DNA from: CAZEJS01 sp964512645
Lineage (GTDB): Bacteria > Actinomycetota > Geothermincolia > Fen-727 > Anoxymicrobiaceae
Reading direction: 5' to 3'
NCBI GenBank assembly: GCA_964512645.1
Contig: CAZEJS010000001.1
Location: 1-64,000, forward strand
DNA: 64,000 bases
Under the pieces are notes generated by a model. It ran no database searches and was not told the DNA's origin. It was given only the letters and a program-made list of their open reading frames with translations. Made by a program: the position numbers and the translations under genes. This document shows positions 1 to 8,745 of the stretch, one piece after another. Position 1 is the stretch's first letter, and each line of letters opens with the position of its first letter.

Positions 1-370
1 CTGGACTGAAGATTAACCCTTATCCGTGGTCCAAGAAAAACGGGTCCGCTATAGCAATAATTCACAGAATAGTTACGTTGCTGCAATGCCAGCAAATAGC
101 TTCATCATGCGATTTGTTTGACCAGCCCTAAACTTTTCTTTAGCAACTTCAGGTTGGTAACATTTTCGATTCTCAAAGCGTGTAGCGCCTCTGTGTGAAT
201 CGACTGGCTCCGATAACGAGGAACACTTGTCTATCCGATGATTCTGCTAGACTAGGTGGCGTAGAATTGTTCAAGGCGGTTGTGTTTTAACCGGTTACTC
301 AAGGGCTGTTGAGGCAGAAATAGCTTCAAACTGGGAATATAAAGGCATGTCTGGGCGGGCTCAGGGGACG
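1..370. other. Low-GC gene-free stretch at the left edge
   Basis: This stretch is visibly poorer in G+C than the rest of the window (about 40-45% in the first 120 bases by hand count). I see no ORF with a convincing product on either strand. It has two small inverted repeats (stem bases 276-280/289-293 and 298-302/309-313). It also has a 10-base copy (271-280) of bases 379-388 inside the tRNA-Glu fragment that bounds it. It looks like foreign DNA, probably the end of an element that continues to the left of the window. Confidence 0.5.
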
Positions 371-419
371 CCGCCCTCTCAAGGCGGTAACACGGGTTCA
401 AATCCCGTATGCGCCACCA
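371..419 (+). tRNA. tRNA-Glu(CTC) 3' portion: probable attachment site or tRNA relic
   Basis: An anticodon stem-loop (371-387, five pairs, anticodon CTC at 378-380), a 4-nt variable region, a perfect T arm (392-408), the acceptor 3' strand (409-415), discriminator A and encoded CCA (417-419) are all intact. This layout is that of tRNA-Glu. The 5' part is not: the expected acceptor 5' strand (GGCGCAT) is missing. The D-arm-like stretch at 350-369 has an over-long loop. I read this as a 3' tRNA copy left by site-specific integration, or as a decayed tRNA gene. It is unlikely to be a working tRNA. Confidence 0.62.
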
Positions 420-543
420 CTCCGGCGTTCCGACCGTGTGCTTCTCCGCCGCCTGTTTCGTTTTCAGGTGCTGCTGGGATTTCAGGGACACATGCCGACG
501 GCGGCGGCGCACAGGAGACAGCGGCACCGAACGGGACAACAGG

Positions 544-2781
544 TCATTTATTGATCGCACAGGCCGGGAACCAGGTGGCCAGGTCGGGGCGGAAGGGATT
601 GACGAGCGTTGACGCGGCCCGGTCTCCGCGCCGGTTGAAGCCGGATGCACTGCGGGCGGAGGACGGGGAGGCCGCACCGGGCCGGCCCAGCAGAACGCCC
701 TTGCTCCAGTCGGTCATCCTGCTGAGGGAAGCGATCTCCTCGTCGGAGAGAATGCGCTTGTATATCGCCGCGAGGATCGAGCCCTGCAAGGGGAATATGC
801 CGTCGTCGTGAACCCCCACGTAGAGGTCCGGCCCGATGGCTTCCTCTCGCGGTGAAGAAGTCGTCGAGTGCAGAAACCCTTCGACGCCGTCGAGGAATAT
901 ACGCTGGTTGTTGTGCTCGTCCACCGTGGCGATCACGACGTGGTCGGTGCCGGCCGCCCAGTTCGAGGCGTTGCACTCGATCGCCGTCCAGACCGCTGAG
1001 CCGTGAGACCAGGTTCCGATGGCGACCAGCCCGTAGGCGGTCTTGAGGAGTTCCCACCCGTAAGTGGACGCGACCCCGTCCCGGTTCATGAGCATCAGGT
1101 GGGGCATGCCGTCGTCATAAGGCGCGGAGGAGTTGACGACGCAGACGGCGGTGAACGGCATGCCGGGGGTCACCCCCAGGGACGCGCAGGGCCAGGAGCA
1201 GGAACCGTATGCGCCCGGGCCTATCACCGGCGCAACGGCGCCCTTCAGATGGGCGGTCCGCGGAGTGCCGGAAAGGGTCGCGGGGATGTCGTGCGCCAGG
1301 TCCCTGACCGAGGGTGTGCCGTCCATGTAGAGGACGTCGGGCGCCGTTCCGGGGACGGGATCAACACCGCCAGCGAGCGCGAACCCCGCAGCGTCGTGCC
1401 CGCCGGTCCAGGCGTTGTAGTCGAAGTACATGGAGCGTTCGACGACGATCGGCCTGTCGGAGGACACCAGCGCGGAGACGTCCTGGCCCTCCCCGACGTC
1501 GCTGTTGACGCTCACGGTCAGCCTGGAGTTGGCGCTCACCGTCTTCTGCCTGGCGATCACCCGGGCGCCCGCCGTGAGGTAGCTGACCGTGACCCGGGCT
1601 TCTGTGTCCCCGGGGTTCTGCAGGCAGAGCCATTCCTCGAAGTCCACCCTGGTGGTCCCTTCCGCGAGAAACCAGGCGGTCGCGGCGGAGCTTATGCCCG
1701 GCACGCTGTGCCCCCCGGTCCAGGCGTTGTGGTAGTCGAAGTACACGGGGCGCTCGGCAATGAAGCCCCGCGGCGACTCGAGGTGGATGCCGCAGTCCCT
1801 GTCCGGCCCCACCTCCCGGTTCACCGATATCGTGACGCGCTCCCTGGCGGGGACGGAATATTTCCTGGAAACGGGGCCGCCCTGGCCGACCGCCGTCTGG
1901 TACGTGGCGGTCACCACCAGGGGAACGGCGCCCGGGTTCTGCAGACAGAGCCACTGCTCGAAAGCGCCGTCCACGGGGTTCCTCCTGGTGGTGCCCTCTG
2001 CGAAGTACCACTCTCGGCCCGGGGAGTTTGCCCCCAGCACGTCGTGGCCGCCGGTCCAGTTGTTCCCCGCGAGACCCCGGTAATCGAAATACATGGGACG
2101 CTCGGCCACCACCCCACGGGTGCTCTCGAGGAAAAGGCTCGCGTGTTTCCCGGCCCCGATCTGGTCCCTGGTCTTGAACGTGGCCCGGGAACGTGGCCCC
2201 ACTTTCCCCGGCACGTTCTTCTCTCCTTCACCTTCCACCATGTAGTGGAACACCAGGCCGGCCTCCTCGGGGCCGGGGTTGAGAACGGTGACGTACTGGT
2301 CGAACTCGGGCAGGGTATTGCCCTCGGCGAAGTACCAGCGGGTGTCGGGCGCGACCGCTCCCGGGGCGCAGGAGCCGCCGGTCCATGCCCCGTTGTAGTT
2401 GAAGTAGATGGGCCTTTCCGCGACCAGGCCCGGGGTGCCGGACCGGATCCTTACGGACACGTCCTTCCCCGGCCCCACCTCGCCGTTCACGTCCACGGTG
2501 CAACGTGAGTTCGCGGGCACGGGGTAACTCGCCTCCCTGGTGCCGCCGTCGGTGAACATGTAGGTGGCCCGGGCGACGGTGTCCCGGCTGCCGGGGTTGC
2601 CCAGGCACAGGTACTCCTGGAAGCCGGCGCGAGTGGTGCCTTCGGCGAAATAGAACGTAGCCGGCGGCGTCGAACCCGCGCCTGCCGCCTGAAGCGACAA
2701 CAGCGGGATGCAGCCGGCTGCGAACATGACGATGACAACCGGCATTGTCCCGTATCTCTTGATCTTTCTTGCGCCGTCCAT
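544..2781 (-). CDS. Exported surface protein with four internal repeats and a LamG-like C-terminal domain
   Basis: The 745-residue protein has an N-terminal hydrophobic signal segment (about residues 13-36). Four tandem repeats of about 100 residues follow (roughly 43-142, 148-251, 257-362 and 369-466). Each opens with an aromatic-FAEGTTR-type motif, has LCLQNPG in the middle and closes with AERPxYFDY..WTGG. After a linker, residues about 485-705 read like a concanavalin A/LamG-type jelly roll (FLDGVEG, LYVGVHDDG). It is probably an extracellular adhesive or carbohydrate-binding protein. The substrate cannot be told. It has no operon partner and lies next to the possible integration edge. Repeats 1, 3 and 4 are closer to each other than to repeat 2. 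Confidence 0.75.
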   Translation of the reverse strand: MDGARKIKRYGTMPVVIVMFAAGCIPLLSLQAAGAGSTPPATFYFAEGTTRAGFQEYLCLGNPGSRDTVARATYMFTDGGTREASYPVPANSRCTVDVNGEVGPGKDVSVRIRSGTPGLVAERPIYFNYNGAWTGGSCAPGAVAPDTRWYFAEGNTLPEFDQYVTVLNPGPEEAGLVFHYMVEGEGEKNVPGKVGPRSRATFKTRDQIGAGKHASLFLESTRGVVAERPMYFDYRGLAGNNWTGGHDVLGANSPGREWYFAEGTTRRNPVDGAFEQWLCLQNPGAVPLVVTATYQTAVGQGGPVSRKYSVPARERVTISVNREVGPDRDCGIHLESPRGFIAERPVYFDYHNAWTGGHSVPGISSAATAWFLAEGTTRVDFEEWLCLQNPGDTEARVTVSYLTAGARVIARQKTVSANSRLTVSVNSDVGEGQDVSALVSSDRPIVVERSMYFDYNAWTGGHDAAGFALAGGVDPVPGTAPDVLYMDGTPSVRDLAHDIPATLSGTPRTAHLKGAVAPVIGPGAYGSCSWPCASLGVTPGMPFTAVCVVNSSAPYDDGMPHLMLMNRDGVASTYGWELLKTAYGLVAIGTWSHGSAVWTAIECNASNWAAGTDHVVIATVDEHNNQRIFLDGVEGFLHSTTSSPREEAIGPDLYVGVHDDGIFPLQGSILAAIYKRILSDEEIASLSRMTDWSKGVLLGRPGAASPSSARSASGFNRRGDRAASTLVNPFRPDLATWFPACAINK

Positions 2782-3353
2782 GTCTCACCAGCCGCTTCCG
2801 TGCCTGCGGTGCGCGCTCGAACGGTCCTCCACGCCGGGACCTGCTATGACAAGCATACAAGACCCTGCTGCCGGGGTGACCCTCGCTCTCACGTGTTTTC
2901 CAGAAGCCAGGTCCGCGGGCCGTTTGCCAGTGTGGCGCCCTCCTGGTTGACTTCTGTCGTGTCCTGACAACCGGAGGGCAAGCCGGGACGAGGAGATTGA
3001 CATGGCATCCCTTGACCAGGGGATATATCGCCGAATGTTGTCTTCGGGGCTTTCCTCCCGATCCGCGTCAGGTGCATATGCTCCACAGGAGCCTGGTCTT
3101 CCCGCCTTCGACCAAAGTCAAATGTTCTGACTTTCGATGCTGCGCCCTGCGGCTCGATCCGTGAGGCGCATGCGTGAAACAGCGCGGAACAATGCCCGAG
3201 CTCGTCTCTTTGCCCCGAAGCACCTCGGAGGGCGGCGCGCGGCGCATCACAATGTCGTCCTTCTCCGTTATCATTGAGTGTCACCGAGCGACGGGGGCCG
3301 GTGCGAGAGAACCGCGCCGACCAACGACCGAACACCCCTGGGAGATGTTCCTG
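2782..3353. other. Intergenic region between divergent genes
   Basis: About 570 bases separate the divergent surface-protein and acyltransferase-like genes. ORFs here are poor and I believe none of them. The only clear structure is the inverted repeat at 3114-3134, listed separately. Both genes' promoters should lie here, but I could not pick a convincing -35/-10 pair. Confidence 0.5.
3114..3134. promoter_or_regulatory. Perfect 7-bp inverted repeat (possible operator)
   Basis: AAAGTCA (3114-3120), a 7-base spacer and TGACTTT (3128-3134) form an exact dyad about 220 bases upstream of the acyltransferase-like gene. The arm and spacer lengths fit a dimeric regulator site. No U-run follows, so it is not a terminator. 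The binding protein is unknown. Confidence 0.35.
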
Positions 3354-4175
3354 ATGGGCGATACGGGCGAATACAGCGTTCAGAAGATCTCCAGCAGCAG
3401 GACTGTAGCTATCGACATGATGCACGAGACCGTCAGGAGACATCATGTCAAAGCGCTGGTGGAGGTTGACGTTACTGGCGCCCGAGCATCACTCCGGAGA
3501 TCCCGGACGGAAAACGGTCCCAACATATCTTTCACCGCCTGGCTCATGAAGTGCATCAGCATCGCCGCGGGGGAATTCCCCGAGGCCTGCGCCTTGAGAC
3601 GAGGAAAGAAGCTCTACCTTTTCAAAGATATCGACATATCGACGATGATCGAGTTGCGCCACAAGGGCGTGGTAATGCCTCTCCCGTACGTCGTGCGCCG
3701 GACCAACGAGAAGAGCGTCGAACAGATCAGCGCGGAGATAGACGTCTTCAAGCGCTCACGCGAAGCGGAGGGCGAGATGGTGCTGGGCGACGAGAAGAGC
3801 TCCAGGTGGGTAGACCTGTACCTGCACCTGCCGACTTTCGTCCGAAGGGCCGTCTGGCGCCAGCTCGTGCGCATGCCGAAGACCCTCAAACGCTTTGGCG
3901 GCACCATTATCGTCACCTCGGTAGGCATGTTCGGCAAAAGCGGAGGATGGGCCATCACCTTCGGGCTCCAGTCGCTGGCTTTCGCCATAGGAGGAATCGC
4001 TCACAAGCCTTCCGTGACACCTGGTGGCATCGTACCGAGAGAACTTCTGAGCATGACCATTCTTATCGACCACGACGTCATCGACGGGGCACCTGCGGCG
4101 CGGTTCGTAGCGAGGCTTATCGAACTCATCGAAAACTCTCACGGCCTGGAGTCGTACGCGGAACCCGGGGGTTGA
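3354..4175 (+). CDS. Stand-alone 2-oxoacid dehydrogenase acyltransferase (E2 catalytic domain) protein
   Basis: The 273-residue protein matches only the catalytic domain of dihydrolipoamide acyltransferases. The conserved start region (SSSRTVAIDMM) is followed by a DFG-like core and the catalytic motif HDVIDG (H240, D244). No lipoyl domain or E1-binding domain is present, whereas typical E2 proteins have 400-600 residues. The ATG at 3354 is chosen because GGGAG (3340-3344) lies 9 nt upstream; an ATG at 3345 is too close to it. No E1 or E3 gene is adjacent. It may acylate an unknown acceptor or be a structural relative. The family call is firm and the substrate is unknown. Confidence 0.8.
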   Translation: MGDTGEYSVQKISSSRTVAIDMMHETVRRHHVKALVEVDVTGARASLRRSRTENGPNISFTAWLMKCISIAAGEFPEACALRRGKKLYLFKDIDISTMIELRHKGVVMPLPYVVRRTNEKSVEQISAEIDVFKRSREAEGEMVLGDEKSSRWVDLYLHLPTFVRRAVWRQLVRMPKTLKRFGGTIIVTSVGMFGKSGGWAITFGLQSLAFAIGGIAHKPSVTPGGIVPRELLSMTILIDHDVIDGAPAARFVARLIELIENSHGLESYAEPGG

Positions 4176-4188
4176 TAGGCAGCCGGGC

Positions 4189-5112
4189 TCACTGCCTCAA
4201 GTCGATGAACGTCAGTGTCCACATCGCGCTCGCGGTGATGCTGAATATGCCCGCGCAGGCGGATGCCGCGGCCCAGGCCGCCGCCAGGGCCAGGATGCTC
4301 AGCGCTATCAGAAAGGCGTTGTGGTGCCGGTCGGCGACGGTGAATATCCAGGAAAGCGGCACACTGAGCACGGTTATGACGATTGCCATCGTAACCGCCC
4401 CGAAGATGGTTACCGCCAGAGCGTAAAACCAGGTCAGCACCACCTCCCTCCAGAAATCCCTGAACAGGATTCCCGCCATCTGGACAGCCTCCACGACTCC
4501 CATGCCCTCCAGCACCAGGCACCTCGCGGCGAGCTCGAAGATGATGCCCGACAAAACCGCAACAAGCACGAACGCAAGCCCCAGCGTCAGGGCGCCCAGG
4601 CACGGGAAGATAAATCCCTTCCTCCCGAGAGCCCACCAGAACAGGTAGGAAGGCGCGGCGAAGACGGCCAGGACCACCAGGTAAGCCAGGACCAGCACCA
4701 GGAACCGGGGAAAGCATCTCGCTCCCCAGCGGAACGCCCCGCCCGGGCCGGAAGGCCGGCCGTGGTCGATGTCGGAGACAGCGCCTATCGCGCACGCCTG
4801 GGCGAAGGCGCCCGCGGCGAGGGCGGCCAACCCCACGAACGCCCCCACGACGAGAAACAGCGCGAGGAAAACGGGATTTCGGTGGGCAAAGTCGCTGATG
4901 GCTGTGGCGACGCGGGAGACCGGGCTGAGACCGGTAAGCCCCCTGGGGAGCGGGCTCTGGACCCACAGGCTGAAGCCCTGGGCGCCGCCGCCGCCCAGAG
5001 CGATAACGAAAGCGATGACCCAGAGGTACCGGTGCCCGCGTACGTGCAGCCACGACCGCTTCAGCGTCTCGAACGCCTCGTTCATCGTCTCCGGGTGTTG
5101 CGGATATCCCAT
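4189..5112 (-). CDS. Polytopic membrane protein of unknown function
   Basis: The 307-residue protein has about six hydrophobic segments (roughly residues 28-47, 80-110, 135-160, 173-200, 225-255 and 265-295). It resembles the general DUF-type integral membrane proteins that carry a conserved cytoplasmic N-terminus. No catalytic motif is visible. The start at 5112 has GGGAG four bases upstream; a second Met at 5085 is possible. It ends 13 bases from the convergent acyltransferase-like gene. I do not recognise a function. Confidence 0.7.
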   Translation of the reverse strand: MGYPQHPETMNEAFETLKRSWLHVRGHRYLWVIAFVIALGGGGAQGFSLWVQSPLPRGLTGLSPVSRVATAISDFAHRNPVFLALFLVVGAFVGLAALAAGAFAQACAIGAVSDIDHGRPSGPGGAFRWGARCFPRFLVLVLAYLVVLAVFAAPSYLFWWALGRKGFIFPCLGALTLGLAFVLVAVLSGIIFELAARCLVLEGMGVVEAVQMAGILFRDFWREVVLTWFYALAVTIFGAVTMAIVITVLSVPLSWIFTVADRHHNAFLIALSILALAAAWAAASACAGIFSITASAMWTLTFIDLRQ

Positions 5113-5218
5113 CCTTCTCCCGACCGGCTCTTATCACGCCGGCCCCTGTCCGGGCCTGCCCGGCCGTTCCACCAACAGGCCCGCCCGGGCACCGCGCAGG
5201 CGCCGTGCCCGCGGTCCT

Positions 5219-5971
5219 TCAAGCGACTTCCACCTCGAGCGTCCCTATCCCTTCGATCGTCATCGCCACGGCGTCTCCCGGTGAGATCGAGCCGATGCCC
5301 GAGGGCGTTCCGGTGAGGATCACGTCACCGGGACAGAGGGTCATGACCGACGAGACGAACGACACCAGCCGGGGAACGTCGAATATCATCATCGAGGTGT
5401 TCGATCTCTGGCGGACCTCGCCGTTCAGGCTGAGGGATATGTCCAGCGCGCCGGGATCCAGCTCGGTCTCTGCCCAGGGCCCCAGCGGGCAGAAAGTGTC
5501 GAACCCCTTCGCTCGCGTCCACTGTCCGTCCTCGAACTGGAGATCGCGGGCGGTGATGTCCATTCCGCAGGTATAGCCGAAAACGTAAGAGAGCGCGTCC
5601 TCGACCGGCACTCGCCTGGCCTCGACACCGATGATGACGGCAAGCTCTCCCTCGTAATCGACCTGCCCCGACCTCGCGGGCAGCAGTATCGACCCGCCAG
5701 GATCGAGCACCGAACTGGGGGGTTTCAGGAAGACCGTCGGCTCGGAAGGGGTCTCCATGCCCACCTCGTCGGCGTGCTCCCTGTAGTTGAGGCCGATGCC
5801 CACTATCTTGGTCGGGACCACCGGGGCGAGGAGAGCCGCGTCGGACAGGGGAATTCCCCCGGGAGCGGCCGCCGGCTCTTCGTACGGCTCCCAGGCCACA
5901 GGCAGGACGGCCTCGCCGGATAGTATCCCGTAGCCGGTGCTGCCCTCGTTAAGAAACCTGACCATCTTCAT
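5219..5971 (-). CDS. Fumarylacetoacetate hydrolase-family protein
   Basis: The 250-residue protein has the FAH fold signature. These are the GLNYREHADE region, the metal-binding E-x-E set around DYEGELAVIIG, the FGYTCGMDITARDLQ segment and the C-terminal GDVILTGTPSGIG. Family members are metal-dependent C-C hydrolases, decarboxylases or isomerases of 2-oxo-acids (FAHD1/YcgM-like), for example acting on oxaloacetate or acylpyruvates. The ATG at 5971 is chosen because a GAGGGGG ribosome site lies about 6 bases upstream; the longer ORF would start in weak sequence. It follows the branched-chain operon after a 267-base gap and may be separate. The substrate is not predictable. Confidence 0.85.
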   Translation of the reverse strand: MKMVRFLNEGSTGYGILSGEAVLPVAWEPYEEPAAAPGGIPLSDAALLAPVVPTKIVGIGLNYREHADEVGMETPSEPTVFLKPPSSVLDPGGSILLPARSGQVDYEGELAVIIGVEARRVPVEDALSYVFGYTCGMDITARDLQFEDGQWTRAKGFDTFCPLGPWAETELDPGALDISLSLNGEVRQRSNTSMMIFDVPRLVSFVSSVMTLCPGDVILTGTPSGIGSISPGDAVAMTIEGIGTLEVEVA

Positions 5972-6238
5972 GCCTGTCCCCCTCGTTTGACACCAGCGGC
6001 GCGGCCGCGCCCGGCTGCGGCTGCGCCAATAAGTAAACACGAAAACGTCCGAACCGACGACCCCCCGAGAAACCGGTCCGGAAGGCTCATTACGGAAGGT
6101 ATCGCCCGGAACGTCCCCCGGAGCGCCTCCTCCGGCGCCTTGTGAAGAGCAGGCAACGGGGGTTCTCCAACGGTTGACCGCAGGCGGCTCTCCACGACAA
6201 ATAACCGGAGTACAGATACGACGCGGACGGCGCCTGTT

Positions 6239-7807
6239 CTATTGCTGGGGCTTGTGGCTGAGGCCGTATTCGAGGCTGTCGACCAGGGCCTGCCAGGAGG
6301 CTTCGATGATATTTTCGTTCACCCCGATGGTGCCCCACGACTTCTCGCCGTCGCTGGTCTCGATGAGGACCCGGGTCACGGCGGCGGTGCCCTTCTTCTC
6401 GTCGAGCACCCGCACCTTGTAGTCGGTGAGCTCGATGTCCTTGAGTGCGGGATAGCTCCTGCCGATAGCGATCCTTATCGCCCGGTCCAGGGCGTTGACG
6501 GGGCCGTTCCCCTCGGCGGTTGCTATCAGGCGGCGGCCCCCGACGTGGATCTTCACCGTAGCCTCGGTCATCACTTTGCCGTCCTCGCGCTTCTCCATGA
6601 TGACACGGAACGACTCCAGCTTGAAGAACTGCTTGTGGGTCCCCATGGCCTTGCGGACCAGTATCTCGAACGAGCCGTCGGCGGCCTCGAACTGGTAGCC
6701 CACGTGCTCGAGGTCCTTTATCTGGCTGACGATGTCCCTGAGCCGCTCCGGCTCGGCGTCGAGATCGAACCCCATCTCCCTGGCTTTGAGCGTTATCGTG
6801 GATTTGCCCGATAGCTCCGAAACCACGATCCGCTGTATGTTTCCGACCAGCTCAGGCCTTATGTGCTCGTAAGTCTTCGACTCGCTCTTCACGCCGCTGG
6901 CGTGGATGCCGCCTTTGTGGGCGAACGCGCTCATCCCCACGAAAGGCTGGTGGGCGTCCGGGTGAATGTTGGCCAGCTCGCTCACGTAGTGGGCCAGGTC
7001 GGTGAGGCCTGCCAGCCGGTCCCGCGGCAGGCAGTCCACGTCCATCTTCAGCACGAGGTTCGGGATCACCGAGCACAGGTTGGCGTTCCCGCAGCGCTCC
7101 CCGTAGCCGTTCACGGTGCCGTGGACCATCTTCACGCCCTCCCGCACCGCCGCCAGCGTGTTCGCCACGGCGCAGTCGCTGTCGTTATGGGCGTGGATCG
7201 CCAGCTTCACCGGGACCCTGCTCCTCACCTCGCCGACGATGCCGGCCACCTCGTGCGGGAGCGTCCCGCCGTTGGTGTCGCAGAGCGATACCCAGTCCAC
7301 GCCCCCTTCGGCGGCGGCCTCGACCGCCCGCAGCGCGTAGGCGGGGTTGTCCTTGTAAGCGTCAAAGAAATGCTCGGCGTCGAAAACGACCTCGAGCCCC
7401 TTCTTCTTGAGGTATTTTACCGACTCGGCGATCATGAAGATGTTCTCGTCCAGGGAAATCTTCAGGGCGGTCTCGACGTGGAAATCCCACGCCTTTCCGA
7501 CAATGCACGCCACCGGCGCGCCCGAGGCCACCAGCGCCTTCATCTCCTTGTCGCGCGATGCGGAAGTAAGCGCGCGACGGGTCGAACCGAACGCGACCAG
7601 CTTCGCGTTCTTCAGTTCCACATCCCGCGCCGCGGCGAAGAATTCTCTGTCCTTGGGGTTGGACGCGGGATAGCCGCCCTCGACGTAATGCATCCCGAAG
7701 GCGTCCAGGCGCTTCAGTATCTTGATCTTGTCCTCGAGGGAGAAGGCCACTCCCTCGCGGGCCGCCCCGTCCCTGAGCGTCGTATCGTAGATGACAACGT
7801 CCGGCAC
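6239..7807 (-). CDS. cimA: (R)-citramalate synthase
   Basis: This 522-residue HMGL-like enzyme condenses pyruvate and acetyl-CoA to citramalate, the pyruvate route to 2-oxobutyrate and isoleucine. It opens with the DTTLRDG metal/catalytic motif, has HAHND and GYGERCGNANL, and ends with a LeuA-type regulatory dimer domain (about 400-510). GYPASNPKD and the overall length match the long CimA/AksA-like branch rather than LeuA, which is encoded separately at 11681-13189. A GTG start at 7807 is preferred because GGAGG lies 6 bases upstream. It is the last gene of the operon, 53 bases after ilvE. It allows isoleucine synthesis without threonine deaminase, which suits an acetyl-CoA-producing anaerobe. 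Confidence 0.88.
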   Translation of the reverse strand: MPDVVIYDTTLRDGAAREGVAFSLEDKIKILKRLDAFGMHYVEGGYPASNPKDREFFAAARDVELKNAKLVAFGSTRRALTSASRDKEMKALVASGAPVACIVGKAWDFHVETALKISLDENIFMIAESVKYLKKKGLEVVFDAEHFFDAYKDNPAYALRAVEAAAEGGVDWVSLCDTNGGTLPHEVAGIVGEVRSRVPVKLAIHAHNDSDCAVANTLAAVREGVKMVHGTVNGYGERCGNANLCSVIPNLVLKMDVDCLPRDRLAGLTDLAHYVSELANIHPDAHQPFVGMSAFAHKGGIHASGVKSESKTYEHIRPELVGNIQRIVVSELSGKSTITLKAREMGFDLDAEPERLRDIVSQIKDLEHVGYQFEAADGSFEILVRKAMGTHKQFFKLESFRVIMEKREDGKVMTEATVKIHVGGRRLIATAEGNGPVNALDRAIRIAIGRSYPALKDIELTDYKVRVLDEKKGTAAVTRVLIETSDGEKSWGTIGVNENIIEASWQALVDSLEYGLSHKPQQ

Positions 7808-7860
7808 CCTGTGCCTCCAGTCTCCGGCTCCCGGGCCCCGGCCCGCCGGGCCCCGGTCGG

Positions 7861-8736
7861 TCAGTAGGCCACCCTGCCGTGGCCCCTGGTAAACTCCCCG
7901 AACTCCTTCATCAGCCTGGCGGTGACGGGCCCGGGCCGCCCGTCGGCGATCGGCCTCTGGTCGATGTACGTCACCGGAGCGATCTCCGCCGCGGTGCCGG
8001 TGAGGAAACACTCGTCGGAAGTGTAGCACTCCACCAGCGACAACTGCTCCTCGCGTATCGGCACGCCCAGCTCCCCGCATAACGCGAACACCACCTGCCT
8101 GGTGATACCGTTCAGGGCGCCGCTGTTCGTCGGGGGAGTGAGCACCACCCCGTCCACGACGATGAAGAAGTTATCAACGACGCACTCGGTTACGTAACCG
8201 CTGTCGTTGAGCACCAGCCCCTCGTCCGCCCCCGCGTGAAGCACCTCGAGGTGGGCGAGTATATGGTTCAGGTAGTTGAGCGATTTGATCTGGGGGCTGA
8301 GCGCGTCCGGGTTGCTGCGGCGCGTCGAGACGGTGACCAGCTTGAGGCCGTGCTCGTACACCTCGTCGGGATATATCTTGATGGTGGAGGCTATGATGAT
8401 GACGCCGGGGTTCGCGCACTTGGACGGGCTCAGGCCCAGGTCTCCCCTGCCCCTGGTGATCACCAGGCGCACGTAGCCGTCGGTGATGCCGTTGCGTTTG
8501 ACGGTCTCGCACACCGCGTCGGCGAGATCCTCAGGCTCCATGGGTATTTCCAGGCGTATGACCCTGGCACCCCTGTAGAGCCTCTTGAGGTGCGCGTCCA
8601 GCATGAACACGTTCCGGTCGTACACCCGTATGCCTTCGAATACTCCGTCCCCGTAGAGCAGCCCGTGGTCGAACACGGACACTTTCGCCTCCTCTTCGGG
8701 CACGAACGCGCCGTCTACGTATACGGTGAGCCCCAT
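7861..8736 (-). CDS. ilvE: Branched-chain amino acid aminotransferase
   Basis: This 291-residue fold-type IV PLP enzyme transfers the amino group to the 2-oxo acids of valine, leucine and isoleucine. The PLP lysine is K151 in PQIKSLNYLNH. The FDHGLLYGDGVFEGIR start, ECVVDNFF and the phosphate-binding GITR segment are present, and length is normal for the family. It lies 9 bases downstream of leuB1 and 53 bases upstream of cimA. D-amino acid transaminases and ADC lyases share the fold, but the operon context decides for IlvE. Confidence 0.9.
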   Translation of the reverse strand: MGLTVYVDGAFVPEEEAKVSVFDHGLLYGDGVFEGIRVYDRNVFMLDAHLKRLYRGARVIRLEIPMEPEDLADAVCETVKRNGITDGYVRLVITRGRGDLGLSPSKCANPGVIIIASTIKIYPDEVYEHGLKLVTVSTRRSNPDALSPQIKSLNYLNHILAHLEVLHAGADEGLVLNDSGYVTECVVDNFFIVVDGVVLTPPTNSGALNGITRQVVFALCGELGVPIREEQLSLVECYTSDECFLTGTAAEIAPVTYIDQRPIADGRPGPVTARLMKEFGEFTRGHGRVAY

Positions 8737-8745
8737 GTCTCGCCC

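Noticed and set aside
371..419. Functional tRNA-Glu gene
   Set aside because: The acceptor 5' strand that should pair with bases 409-415 is absent and the D-arm region is misfit, so a working cloverleaf cannot be drawn.
252..677. Minus-strand ORF containing WRIRDLNPCYRLERAA
   Set aside because: This is the well-known false translation of the reverse strand of a tRNA; it overlaps the tRNA-Glu fragment and extends into the surface-protein gene.
2889..3446. 185-residue minus-strand ORF upstream of the surface protein
   Set aside because: Biased composition, no motif, and it overlaps the acyltransferase-like start region.
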